NCBI GenBank assembly: GCA_017984315.1 | Contig: JAGNZR010000012.1 | Span: 1-38,804 of the forward strand | Origin: Fusobacteriaceae bacterium | GTDB lineage: Bacteria > Fusobacteriota > Fusobacteriia > Fusobacteriales > Fusobacteriaceae | Direction: 5' to 3' | DNA: 38,804 nucleotides | Part shown: piece after piece, positions 8,519 through 16,154 of the stretch | How the letters are laid out: each line of letters starts with the position of its first letter | How positions within the stretch are numbered: the stretch's first letter is position 1 | The notes under the pieces: model-generated | The model's input: only the letters and a program-made list of their open reading frames with translations | Told to the model about the DNA's origin: nothing | The model's database searches: none | Translations under genes and position numbers: made by a program

Positions 8519-9031
8519 TTAAAATTTTTCGTAATGAATTTTGCTGAAATTCATATCATCAGCAGTATACCCTTTTTTCTCTTCATCTGGATATCCTAGA
8601 GCTATCACAGCTAAAACACCATAATGTGAAGGTATTCCAAATATACCTCTTATTATCTCTTCTGATAGATTACCATCAGCATCTTTCCTATTTTTCATTT
8701 GTACCCAGCATGAACCTAAACCTAACTCCCAAGCTTTTAGTTGGATCAGTGTTGCTGCTATTGAGCAATCTTCTGTCCAAATATCTGATATATTCGAATC
8801 TCCTGTCACAACTATAGCAAGAGGTGCATTTTCAATCATACTAGCTCCAGATGCTTTTGCCATTGAAAGAGCTGCAAGTTTTTCCTTGTCAGTCACTACT
8901 ACATACTCATATGGTCTTCTGTTGCAAGCACTTGGTGAAACTAAAGCCACTTCCATAATTTTATTCATAACTTCTTTTTCTACAGGAATATTTTTATATT
9001 TTCTTATTGTTCTTCTACTTAAAAAATCCAT
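8519..9031 (-). CDS. Nitroreductase-family FMN oxidoreductase
   Basis: A 170-aa protein beginning MDFLSRRTIRKYKNIPVEKE, the typical nitroreductase opening with the FMN-phosphate-binding RR-IRKY. It continues with SPSACNRRPYEYVVV (about 32-46), a glycine-rich core with WELGLGSCWVQ, and a C-terminal LGYPDEEKKGY. These homodimeric flavoenzymes use NAD(P)H to reduce nitro compounds, quinones or flavins; the physiological substrate is usually unclear. It is on the short side, as is common for the subgroup with a C-terminal LGYP-x-E motif. The start is set by AGGGGTGG before ATG. First gene of a possible unit with the two glycosyltransferases, though no functional link is evident. Confidence 0.9.
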   Translation of the reverse strand: MDFLSRRTIRKYKNIPVEKEVMNKIMEVALVSPSACNRRPYEYVVVTDKEKLAALSMAKASGASMIENAPLAIVVTGDSNISDIWTEDCSIAATLIQLKAWELGLGSCWVQMKNRKDADGNLSEEIIRGIFGIPSHYGVLAVIALGYPDEEKKGYTADDMNFSKIHYEKF

Positions 9032-9216
9032 TATACCACCCCTATTTTTTATTTAAAATTATATTAGAACACTTCAATATACTTTTATTTTATAGTGTAA
9101 AGTTTCACTTTAATAAGTATACTTTATTTAATTTTATTTTACAATTAAATAAAAAGGATTTGTGACTTACTTTTCTAATAATATTACATCAAACTGGTTT
9201 TTAAGGAGGAGTTACT

Positions 9217-9582
9217 ATGAGTTATCAAAAATCTTTTGTTGATATTGGAAATACACACTGGAATGAATTTAAAAATAAATTAAATCTTACAGAAACGTGT
9301 AGTGATACAAAAAAATTATTTTCTGTTACAATGGCCAAAATTTTTGCTGAAGTTGAACCTGAATTAAAAGTTACACATGGAGAGTTTGAAAGTGATTTTT
9401 CTTTAACTGAAAACGGATATGCTGTTTCTAAAAAAATTTCAGAAAATGATCTATACAAAGCATTAGTTATGGTTTCAGATATTCCTTCTATAATTGAAAG
9501 ATATTCAAGAGCATGTGTAGACAGAGTTACTCGTCAATCAAAAGCTTCTAAAGAGGAAAATACAAAAAAAATTATTCATTAG
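9217..9582 (+). CDS. Hypothetical protein, 121 aa
   Basis: Not recognised. The start is secure, with AAGGAGGAG 7 nt before the ATG. The protein is soluble, with no signal peptide, membrane helix or metal-binding motif, and is slightly basic at the C-terminus (RVTRQSKASKEENTKKIIH). Predicted content is mostly helical, with a central beta-like stretch (VEPELKVTHGEFESDFSLTE). It has two cysteines, in ETCSDT and RACVDR. It is flanked upstream by 185 bp of AT-rich spacer and downstream by a strong terminator, so it is monocistronic. The spacing, Shine-Dalgarno and codon use say it is a real, probably well expressed gene. No function is offered. Confidence 0.8.
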   Translation: MSYQKSFVDIGNTHWNEFKNKLNLTETCSDTKKLFSVTMAKIFAEVEPELKVTHGEFESDFSLTENGYAVSKKISENDLYKALVMVSDIPSIIERYSRACVDRVTRQSKASKEENTKKIIH

Positions 9583-9593
9583 TATAATTTCAA

Positions 9594-9647
9594 AATAAAA
9601 AAACTCCCATCACTATTTTAAAAATAGCTCTTGGGAGTTTTTTATTT
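9594..9647. terminator. Bidirectional intrinsic terminator
   Basis: Arms ACTCCCA and TGGGAGT extended by A-rich and T-rich flanks (AAAATAAAAAA on the left, TTTTTTATTTT on the right), with an inner CTATTTT/AAAATAG helix in the loop. It separates the 121-aa gene from the convergent SDR gene and has T tracts for both. Confidence 0.85.
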
Positions 9648-9658
9648 TATGCTTTAAT

Positions 9659-10432
9659 TTATATTTTATGTATGCAACGTCCATCAGCTTGATGCAGAGG
9701 AGTTAATACTAAATCTGTTATTTGGATATTATGAGGAAGGTTAGACACGTAAATAACTGTATCTGCTACATCTTCAGGTGTTAATGGTTCTATCCCTGTA
9801 TAAACACTTTTAGCTCTAGCTGAATCCCCTTTAAATCTTACTAAAGAAAAATCAGTCTCAACCATCCCAGGTAAAATTGTTGTAACTCTTATATCTTTAT
9901 CAACTAAATCTATTCTAAGTCCATCACTTATTGTTTTTATGGCTGCTTTACTTGCACAATAAACAGCTCCTCCTGCATAAGCTGAATTTCCAGCAACTGA
10001 TCCCATATTTATTATTGTTCCTTTTACTCCATTTTCCAGCATTTTAGGAACTATAAGTTCTAGCATATATATCGCACCTTTAACATTAGTATCTAGAACA
10101 TTGTCTACATCCTCTCTTTGATTAAGGTATAATTTATCTAATCCAATAGCTAACCCTGCGTTATTAACTAAAATATCTACTCTTTTTAAATCATCAGGTA
10201 TATTTTCTATTTTTTCTTTTAAAGTAGCATACTCTCTCACATCAGCTACTATAACATGAGATTTAACTCCATACTCTGTTTCAGCCAGTTTTTTTAACTC
10301 AATAAGATGAGTTTCATTTCTAGCTATTAAAATAAGGTTTGCACCCATTTTAGCATATTTAATAGCTATTGCTTTTCCAATTCCATTACTTGCCCCTGTT
10401 ACCAACACATTTTTGCCTTTTAAATTATTCAT
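9659..10432 (-). CDS. Short-chain dehydrogenase/reductase, YdfG-like
   Basis: A 257-aa classical SDR. The cofactor motif TGASNGIG is at about 13-20, NNAG at about 90-93, the catalytic serine in NMGSVAG and the catalytic tyrosine/lysine in YCASK (about 157-161). The PGMVETDFSLVRFKGD stretch and the C-terminal LPHNIQITDLVLTPLHQADG resemble the NADP-dependent 3-hydroxy-acid (serine/allo-threonine) dehydrogenase YdfG. That substrate is an inference from family resemblance. It lies 34 nt downstream of shikimate kinase on the same strand and probably shares its promoter. It ends near the bidirectional terminator at 9594-9647. Confidence 0.9.
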   Translation of the reverse strand: MNNLKGKNVLVTGASNGIGKAIAIKYAKMGANLILIARNETHLIELKKLAETEYGVKSHVIVADVREYATLKEKIENIPDDLKRVDILVNNAGLAIGLDKLYLNQREDVDNVLDTNVKGAIYMLELIVPKMLENGVKGTIINMGSVAGNSAYAGGAVYCASKAAIKTISDGLRIDLVDKDIRVTTILPGMVETDFSLVRFKGDSARAKSVYTGIEPLTPEDVADTVIYVSNLPHNIQITDLVLTPLHQADGRCIHKI

Positions 10433-10466
10433 TTTTCACCCCTATAAAAAATTTTCATAATATAAA

Positions 10467-10985
10467 TTAACTTTTAATATATGCCTCTTTTATTTTTTCA
10501 ACTGTGTCCTGAGTTATAGTATCTAAATCAATAAAAACGCTGTAATCCCCTGAAATTTTATATAGTAAAAGTCTTTTATCATACAGCTCTTTTATTTTAG
10601 AAAAAACATCATCGCTTTCTAAAATTAGTGGTCTGTGCTTAGAATCTTTTATCCTTTCATAAATACACTCAATTGTTGCATCTAAATATACAACAAAAGA
10701 TGTTTTTTTCAAATTTTTTAAATTTTCATTGTCAACAATAGCACCGCCTCCAGTAGCTATTACAATATTATTCTCCCTAGATTCTTCCTCAATTATCTCC
10801 CTTTCCCTATCTCTAAAATATTTTTCACCATGCTCTTTAAATATATCAGGGATACTTTTTTTCTCCCTCATAGAGATCATCTTATCTATATCTATAAATT
10901 TCATGTCTAGTGCTTTTGCCAGTTGCCTACCAACAGTAGACTTTCCGCTTCCCATAAAACCTATAAGAGCTATATTAGCCTTCAT
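10467..10985 (-). CDS. aroK: Shikimate kinase
   Basis: A 172-aa shikimate kinase, which phosphorylates shikimate at the 3-hydroxyl in chorismate synthesis. It shows the Walker [10 protein letters not shown] (about 9-17), the shikimate-binding D34 region (FIDIDKMI), [12 protein letters not shown]-like [12 protein letters not shown] (about 57-68), the GGGAI loop (about 78-82) and the lid RPLI. Length is typical. It is the first gene of a two-gene leftward unit with the SDR enzyme and is divergent from the asparaginase gene; no other aro gene lies in the window. Its promoter carries an extended -10 at 11032-11043. Confidence 0.95.
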   Translation of the reverse strand: MKANIALIGFMGSGKSTVGRQLAKALDMKFIDIDKMISMREKKSIPDIFKEHGEKYFRDREREIIEEESRENNIVIATGGGAIVDNENLKNLKKTSFVVYLDATIECIYERIKDSKHRPLILESDDVFSKIKELYDKRLLLYKISGDYSVFIDLDTITQDTVEKIKEAYIKS

Positions 10986-11031
10986 TTAATACCTCTCTTA
11001 CAAAAATTTTCATTTTTTATTTTTCATAATG

Positions 11032-11043
11032 ATTATATCATAA
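11032..11043 (-). promoter_or_regulatory. Extended -10 promoter element for aroK
   Basis: On the minus strand TTATGATATAAT contains TGA-TATAAT, an extended -10 box (hexamer 11032-11037), 47 nt from the aroK start. The -35 region is weak. The same 12 bases occur on the plus strand at 11084-11095. Confidence 0.6.
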
Positions 11044-11083
11044 ATTTTTAATATTGTATTTTAAAAAAGAAAATTTTGCTTTA

Positions 11084-11095
11084 TTATGATATAAT
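11084..11095 (+). promoter_or_regulatory. Extended -10 promoter element for the asparaginase gene
   Basis: TTATGATATAAT with TGA-TATAAT (hexamer 11090-11095), 48 nt before the start codon. It is a mirror copy of the aroK element, so the two divergent genes have matching extended -10 promoters 40 bp apart. Confidence 0.6.
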
Positions 11096-11143
11096 ATATA
11101 GGCTAATATTATTAAAAAAAAGTTTATATTTGGGAGTGTATTT

Positions 11144-12559
11144 ATGTCTAAAATTTTAATAATTAATACTGGAGGAACTATAGGGATGGTCCATTCTGAA
11201 ATTGGAAACCCTAATTCACCTCTTAGACCCGCTAATTCTTGGAGTGAAATTGCTAACGAACACCCTATATTAAAAAGATTTGAAACAGGTTATTGCCAAA
11301 TTAAAGAGCTTATAGACTCTTCAGACTGCAACTTTGAAACTTGGATAGAGATTGCTAAGATAATAGAAAAAGAGTATGAAAATTACATAGGATTTGTAAT
11401 TTTGCATGGAACTGACACTATGGCTTATACTGCTTCTGCTCTCTCTTTCGTATTAAAAAATCTATCAAAACCTGTTGTACTTACTGGTTCCCAAGTTCCA
11501 CTTCAAAAACCAAGAAGTGATGCACTACAAAACCTCATTACTTCTATCATGATTGCAGGTCATGAACAATATGGAGTAAGACTTATTCCAGAAGTATCAA
11601 TCTTTTTTAGAGATACTCTGCTTCGTGGAAATAGATCTAGAAAATTAGATGCCTCTAATTATTTTGGATTCTCATCTCCAAATTTCTTGCCACTAGCTGA
11701 AGTTGGTGGAGATTTAACAATTGACAAAGACAGAATTTTAAAAAAAGGCAATAAAGAGTTCTATCTTGATGCCGCTTTTGATAATAATGTCATAATTATC
11801 GAAATTTTTCCAAGCTTAAAACCTATATATATTAAAAACATTATCGATTCTAACCCTACTCTAAAAGGGGTTATTTTAAAAACTTTTGGAAATGGTAATG
11901 CTCCTACAAATAAAGAGTTCTTAGAAGTTATAAAGTATATAAATTCTAAAAATATTGTTGTTGTTGATATTACTCAATGTTCTAGAGGTTTTGTAAAAAT
12001 GGGGCTATATGAAACTAGTGCTAAAATGGTTGATGCGGGAGTAATTAGTGGATCTGATTTAACTCCAGAGGCAGCTATTACTAAACTTATGTATCTCCTT
12101 GGGAAAAAACTATCTTTTCAAGAGGTTAAAAACGCCATGAAAATAGATATTGTTGGGGAGCAGACAATCAATCAGTATGATTGGGAGTTTTCTTGTAACT
12201 CTAAAAAATCTAATATTTTCAACTTTTCAATTGCTGCACCTAAAAATGCTGATGAGCAAGATATACTTAAATCAGTAGTTAGAGTTACTGGTATTGAAAC
12301 TGATTTAGAAAATGATGAAGAGATTGAGATTCAAGTGATTATTCAAGGGGATAAAGAGTATGAATCTATTTTAAAGACTAATTATAAGAAAAAAGTTATT
12401 AGAAACAACTCTAATCTTTCTAATGATGTTCACTTAAATTTTAACAATACAATTAAAGCTCTTTTAAAAGTATCACGTAATATTGAGATTACTTTAAAAA
12501 CATCTAAAGAGGTTCAGTGGAATAAACTGGCATTTACTCTTTTTACTGAAAAAGTATAA
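11144..12559 (+). CDS. Type I (AnsA-like) L-asparaginase with C-terminal extension
   Basis: A 471-aa protein. Residues 1 to about 335 are a full asparaginase. The first catalytic threonine is in TGGTIG (9-14) and the second in HGTDTM (88-93). A substrate-loop segment LTGSQVPLQKPRSDALQNL and GVILKTFGNGNAP follow. It hydrolyses asparagine to aspartate and ammonia; lack of a signal peptide points to the cytoplasm. The remaining 130 or so residues are additional: a beta-rich, acidic-then-basic region (for example RVTGIETDLENDEEIEIQVI) with no motif I recognise. Cytoplasmic AnsA enzymes are usually about 330-340 aa, so this is a domain gain. The Shine-Dalgarno is GGGAGTG. Monocistronic. Confidence 0.9.
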   Translation: MSKILIINTGGTIGMVHSEIGNPNSPLRPANSWSEIANEHPILKRFETGYCQIKELIDSSDCNFETWIEIAKIIEKEYENYIGFVILHGTDTMAYTASALSFVLKNLSKPVVLTGSQVPLQKPRSDALQNLITSIMIAGHEQYGVRLIPEVSIFFRDTLLRGNRSRKLDASNYFGFSSPNFLPLAEVGGDLTIDKDRILKKGNKEFYLDAAFDNNVIIIEIFPSLKPIYIKNIIDSNPTLKGVILKTFGNGNAPTNKEFLEVIKYINSKNIVVVDITQCSRGFVKMGLYETSAKMVDAGVISGSDLTPEAAITKLMYLLGKKLSFQEVKNAMKIDIVGEQTINQYDWEFSCNSKKSNIFNFSIAAPKNADEQDILKSVVRVTGIETDLENDEEIEIQVIIQGDKEYESILKTNYKKKVIRNNSNLSNDVHLNFNNTIKALLKVSRNIEITLKTSKEVQWNKLAFTLFTEKV

Positions 12560-12587
12560 AATAAAGTGCTGTAATATAAAATAAAAT

Positions 12588-12616
12588 TTGACATCTATAA
12601 CGATGTATAGTATAGT
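12588..12616 (+). promoter_or_regulatory. Sigma-70 promoter of the thiamine operon
   Basis: Consensus TTGACA (12588-12593), a 17-nt spacer and TATAGT (12611-12616). The predicted start near 12623 is about 20 nt before the riboswitch aptamer. Confidence 0.85.
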
Positions 12617-12640
12617 TTTAATGAAAATTTAATATATTTT

Positions 12641-12724
12641 TAATGCTAGGGGAGCCTTATGGCTGAGAAGTTTTTACTGACCCTTTGAACCTGATCTGGT
12701 TAGAACCAGCGTAGGGAAGCTAGT
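12641..12724 (+). ncRNA. TPP (THI-box) riboswitch aptamer
   Basis: The conserved core is easily read: GGGGAGCC (12649-12656), CTGAGA (12663-12668), ACCCTTTGAACCTGATC from 12680, a GGTTAGAACC helix, and GCGTAGGGAAGC (12709-12720). The outer helix is closed by CTAG/CTAG (12646-12649 with 12720-12723). It binds thiamine pyrophosphate and lies directly upstream of thiS, followed by a terminator, so it shuts off the operon when TPP is plentiful. Confidence 0.96.
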
Positions 12725-12750
12725 TTAATTAGTATTTTTTATTAATTATA

Positions 12751-12780
12751 AAGCTACTTCCCAAGGAAGTAGCTTTTTTT
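12751..12780 (+). terminator. Riboswitch-controlled terminator upstream of thiS
   Basis: Perfect 11-bp stem, AAGCTACTTCC (12751-12761) and GGAAGTAGCTT (12765-12775), a CAA loop and then a run of T. The 3' strand of the aptamer, GGGAAG at 12714-12719, can pair with CTTCCC at 12757-12762, so aptamer folding (TPP bound) and the antiterminator are mutually exclusive. Confidence 0.9.
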
Positions 12781-12797
12781 ATTTGGAGGTGGAGTTT

Positions 12798-12995
12798 ATG
12801 AATTACATTTTAAATGGTGAAAGTCAAACTATAAAAGAAGAAGTAGATATTTATGAATTACTTGAAAATTTCAATATAGATGGTAAGAGTTGTATTGTTC
12901 TTATGGATGACGAAATTATACCAAAAAATGAATATTCAAAAAAAATTTATGAAAATGCTAATATAGAAATTTTAAGATTTGTATCAGGAGGATAA
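12798..12995 (+). CDS. thiS: Sulfur carrier protein ThiS
   Basis: A 65-aa ubiquitin-like sulfur carrier ending in the required Gly-Gly (RFVSGG). The C-terminal glycine is adenylated by ThiF, converted to a thiocarboxylate, and then donates sulfur to the thiazole made by ThiG. The frame is open from a TTG at 12783, but that lies at the Shine-Dalgarno; the ATG at 12798 preceded by GGAGGTGGAG is the start. First gene of thiSGHFE, with thiG beginning 5 nt after its stop. Controlled by the upstream TPP riboswitch and terminator. Confidence 0.95.
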   Translation: MNYILNGESQTIKEEVDIYELLENFNIDGKSCIVLMDDEIIPKNEYSKKIYENANIEILRFVSGG

Positions 12996-13000
12996 TTAAA

Positions 13001-13765
13001 ATGGATAAATTAATGATAGGCGGAGTTGAATTTAACAGCAGATTAATAACAGGGAGTGGAAAATTTTCAAAATATACTCAGATAACAGAGATGCTGAAAA
13101 AAAGTAAAAGCGAAATGATAACAGTAGCACTAAGAAGAGTAGACTTATCTGGAAAAAGTGAAAATATATTAGACTATATTCCAAAAGAGGTAAGATTACT
13201 TCCTAATACAAGTGGAGCAAGGAATTCAGAAGAAGCTATAAAAATAGCAAGAATTGCAAGAGCTACAGGGTGTGGAGATTTTATAAAAATAGAGATTATA
13301 AATGATATGAAGTATCTTATGCCTGATAATGAAGAGACAGTTAAAGCTACCGAAGTTCTTTCAAAAGAGGGATTTATTGTAATGCCTTATATAAATCCTG
13401 ATTTAATTACAGCGAAAAAATTAGAAAAAGCAGGAGCTGCTGCTATTATGCCTTTAGGAGCCCCAATTGGTTCAAATAAAGGGCTTCAAACAAAAGCGAT
13501 GATAGAGATATTGGTTGAAAATTGCAAACTCCCTATTATTGTAGATGCAGGAATTGGAAGACCATCTCATGCTTGTGAAGCTATGGAAATGGGAGTATCA
13601 GCAGTTCTTGTAGACACTGCTATAGCTACAAGTCCCGATCCTGTTGCTATGGGGGAGGCCTTTAAAGAAGCTGTAAATGCAGGAAGAAGAGCATATATTG
13701 CAAGATGTCCTGAGATTAATAGTGGTGCTGTGGCATCTTCACCTCTAACAGGTTTTTTAAGATAA
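13001..13765 (+). CDS. thiG: Thiazole synthase ThiG
   Basis: A 254-aa TIM-barrel enzyme that condenses deoxyxylulose 5-phosphate, dehydroglycine and ThiS-thiocarboxylate sulfur into the thiamine thiazole phosphate. The opening is [20 protein letters not shown]. The Schiff-base lysine lies in [16 protein letters not shown] (about residues 94-109), and the phosphate-binding C-terminal loops in [18 protein letters not shown] and [14 protein letters not shown]. Length matches the family. It sits between thiS and thiH, its direct partners. Confidence 0.97.
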   Translation: MDKLMIGGVEFNSRLITGSGKFSKYTQITEMLKKSKSEMITVALRRVDLSGKSENILDYIPKEVRLLPNTSGARNSEEAIKIARIARATGCGDFIKIEIINDMKYLMPDNEETVKATEVLSKEGFIVMPYINPDLITAKKLEKAGAAAIMPLGAPIGSNKGLQTKAMIEILVENCKLPIIVDAGIGRPSHACEAMEMGVSAVLVDTAIATSPDPVAMGEAFKEAVNAGRRAYIARCPEINSGAVASSPLTGFLR

Positions 13766-13798
13766 TTTAGTTTTTATTATTAAAAATAGGAGAGTAAA

Positions 13799-14914
13799 AT
13801 GTTTCATAATATCGTAAAAAAATATAAAAACTTTGATTATAATGATTTTTTTAAAAATTTAAAAGATACAGAGATAAAAAAAATAATAGAAAAAAGTGGA
13901 GATAAAAATCTGTCCGATTTTGAATTTTTAACACTTTTATCACCTCTTGCTAAAAATTTTTTAGAAGATATGGCACTAAAAGCAAATCAGATAACTATTA
14001 AAAATTTTGGAAAAGAGATACAACTTTATGCACCACTGTATATTTCAAATATATGTGACAATGAGTGCAGTTATTGTGGGTTTAAGCATTCAAATCAAAT
14101 AAAAAGAAGGCATTTAAATTTAGATGAGATAGAAAAAGAAGCGAAATATATTTATGAAAATCTAAAAATTCAAAATATAGTTCTTCTTACTGGCGAGAGT
14201 AAAATTAACTCTATGGAGCATCTTAAAGAGAGTATAAAAATTTTAAAAAAATATTTTTCAACTGTTATAATTGAAGTGCAGCCTCTTGAAATAGAGGAGT
14301 ATCAAGAACTATTTGACATAGGATTAGACGGAGTGACAGTCTATCAAGAGTGTTACAATGAGGAGTTATATGGAAAATATCATCTTAAAGGGAAAAAATC
14401 AGATTACTTATATAGGTTAAATACTCCAGAAAGAGGAGCAAAAGCCGATTTAAGAAGTGTCAATATAGGAGCACTTTTTGGACTTGGTCAACCTGTGGAG
14501 GAGGCTTTTCTTGCCGGACTTCATAGCAAATATTTGATGAACGAATATCTAAATACTGAGTTTTCAATCTCTATCCCTAGAATAAGAGAGGCGTATTTAA
14601 ATATAAAAGTAGAAAATATCTTAAATGATAAAGAGTTTGTACAAATACTTCTTGCATATAGACTTTCCTTTCCAACTTTAGGGATTAATATTTCAACTAG
14701 AGAGGAAGCAAAGTTTAGAGATAATATCTTACCACTGGGAGTTACAAAATTTTCAGCAGGATCAGTTACAGAAGTAGGTGGATACTCTTTATCTCAAAAT
14801 ACAACATCACAATTTGAAATAAGTGACCACAGAAGTATAGAGGAGATAAAAACACTTTTAAAATCTAAAGGGTATCAACCTGTCTTTAAAAATTGGGGAA
14901 CTGATTTTATATGA
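13799..14914 (+). CDS. thiH: 2-iminoacetate synthase ThiH (radical SAM tyrosine lyase)
   Basis: A 371-aa radical SAM enzyme that cleaves tyrosine to dehydroglycine and p-cresol, supplying the C-N unit to ThiG in anaerobes. Ligands C86, C90 and C93 form the canonical CX3CX2C in NICDNECSYCGF. Further family landmarks are VLLTGES, VEVQPLE-like IIEVQPLE, GVTVYQECYNEE and the SISIPRIREA segment. Use of ThiH rather than the oxygen-dependent glycine oxidase ThiO agrees with an anaerobic host. The TGA overlaps the ATG of thiF (ATGA), giving translational coupling. The start at 13799 is preceded by AGGAGAG. Confidence 0.97.
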   Translation: MFHNIVKKYKNFDYNDFFKNLKDTEIKKIIEKSGDKNLSDFEFLTLLSPLAKNFLEDMALKANQITIKNFGKEIQLYAPLYISNICDNECSYCGFKHSNQIKRRHLNLDEIEKEAKYIYENLKIQNIVLLTGESKINSMEHLKESIKILKKYFSTVIIEVQPLEIEEYQELFDIGLDGVTVYQECYNEELYGKYHLKGKKSDYLYRLNTPERGAKADLRSVNIGALFGLGQPVEEAFLAGLHSKYLMNEYLNTEFSISIPRIREAYLNIKVENILNDKEFVQILLAYRLSFPTLGINISTREEAKFRDNILPLGVTKFSAGSVTEVGGYSLSQNTTSQFEISDHRSIEEIKTLLKSKGYQPVFKNWGTDFI

Positions 14915-15444
14915 AAATAGGAATAGCAGGATGTGGTGGAATAGGTTCTAATGTTGCTATGTTTCTTGCAAGAGCAGGAGTAGATAATTTTAAACTTGTA
15001 GACTTTGATAAAATAGAGGAGAGTAATTTAAACAGGCAATTTTATTTTAAAGAGCAAATAGGAAAATATAAATCTGAAGTTTTAAAAGAAAATTTACTAA
15101 AAATAGATAACTCTTTAGTTTTTGAAAATATGATTGTAAAAATCTCTAGTGAGAATATTAAGAATATTTTTGACGATTGTGATATCATAGTAGAAGCTTT
15201 TGATAAGAAAGAGTATAAAATTTTACTTATAGAGCATTATAGAGATAAAATGGTTGTATGTGCAAATGGGATAGGTGGCAGAGATTTAGAGAGTATAACT
15301 TATAAAAAAATGAAAAACCTTCATATTTACGGGGATTTTTATAGCGATATTTCAAAGTATAAAACTTACTCTACAAAAGTTAGCATAATAGCCGCTATGA
15401 TGGCAAATAAAATATTAGATTATTTGGAGGAGATAAATGAATAA
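14911..15444 (+). CDS. thiF: ThiS adenylyltransferase ThiF (short form)
   Basis: A 177-aa E1-like enzyme that adenylates the C-terminus of ThiS. The nucleotide motif GIAGCGGIGSN is at about 4-14, the acidic VDFDKIEESNLNRQF at about 32-46, and the KSEVLKENL helix follows. It is much shorter than the approximately 250-aa E. coli ThiF. It begins directly at the Rossmann strand, and no CXXC zinc pairs are visible. Short ThiF proteins of this kind are typical of anaerobic thi operons; here it is bounded by thiH (ATGA overlap) and thiE (8-nt overlap), so the length is genuine rather than a truncation by mutation. Confidence 0.93.
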   Translation: MKIGIAGCGGIGSNVAMFLARAGVDNFKLVDFDKIEESNLNRQFYFKEQIGKYKSEVLKENLLKIDNSLVFENMIVKISSENIKNIFDDCDIIVEAFDKKEYKILLIEHYRDKMVVCANGIGGRDLESITYKKMKNLHIYGDFYSDISKYKTYSTKVSIIAAMMANKILDYLEEINE

Positions 15445-16084
15445 CAAAAGAGAACTTCCTATTGGAATATATGGAATAACAGATTCAAAATCAGGAAAGG
15501 GAAAAAATTTACTTGAGTATTCAGAGGAGATTTTGAAAGCAGGGGTAAAAATTTTACAATATAGAGAGAAAAAAATGTGTGGAAAAGAGATGTTTGAAAA
15601 TGCAAAAGCCTTAAAAGAGCTAACAAAAAAATACGATGCTCTTCTTATAATAAATGATGATATCAGTGTAGCAATGGCTGTTAAAGCTGATGGGATACAT
15701 GTTGGACAAAATGACCTCCCAATAACAGAAGTTAGAAAATTAGTTGGGAAGGAGATGATAATAGGACTTTCTACCCATGTACCTGAGGAAGCTTTAAAAG
15801 CGGTAGAAGATGGAGCTGACTATATAGGAGTTGGGCCAATGTTTCCAACACAGACAAAAGAGGATGTTTGTGCACCTGTAGGGTTTGATTATCTTGAATA
15901 TGTGGAAAAAAATATTAATATTCCATATGTAGCAATTGGCGGAATAAAACTTAATAATATGAACGAACTTTTAAAAAGAGGGGTAAAAAGTGTTGCAATA
16001 GTATCAGAGATTGTTGGTGCTGAAAATACTTATGAAAAAACAAAAGAGTTAATTGCATATTTTAATGAAAATATAAAAAAATAG
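15437..16084 (+). CDS. thiE: Thiamine-phosphate synthase ThiE
   Basis: A 215-aa TIM-barrel enzyme that joins hydroxymethylpyrimidine pyrophosphate and thiazole phosphate to thiamine phosphate. It shows LQYREKKM (about 39-46), LIINDDISVAMAVKADGIHVGQ in two adjacent segments (about 69-90, with the metal- and pyrophosphate-binding D72 region), IGLSTH, YIGVGPMFPTQTKED and VAIGGI. All catalytic landmarks are present. It overlaps the end of thiF by 8 nt with GGAGGAG upstream and is the last gene before the terminator at 16090. Pyrimidine-branch genes (thiC, thiD) are not in the window. Confidence 0.97.
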   Translation: MNNKRELPIGIYGITDSKSGKGKNLLEYSEEILKAGVKILQYREKKMCGKEMFENAKALKELTKKYDALLIINDDISVAMAVKADGIHVGQNDLPITEVRKLVGKEMIIGLSTHVPEEALKAVEDGADYIGVGPMFPTQTKEDVCAPVGFDYLEYVEKNINIPYVAIGGIKLNNMNELLKRGVKSVAIVSEIVGAENTYEKTKELIAYFNENIKK

Positions 16085-16089
16085 TTTGT

Positions 16090-16136
16090 AAAATAAAAAA
16101 TGGTTTCTTTATTTTTTAGAAACCATTTTTTATTTT
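16090..16136. terminator. Bidirectional intrinsic terminator, thiE / fetB
   Basis: Perfect 19-bp inverted repeat, AAAATAAAAAATGGTTTCT (16090-16108) and AGAAACCATTTTTTATTTT (16118-16136), with a 9-nt loop and T tracts in both directions between convergent genes. Confidence 0.93.
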
Positions 16137-16154
16137 ATTCATTTACACCTTATT

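Noticed and set aside
9064-9140. Repeated TATACTTT and AGTG/CACT segments upstream of the 121-aa gene
   Set aside because: Short, AT-rich and imperfect; indistinguishable from background composition.
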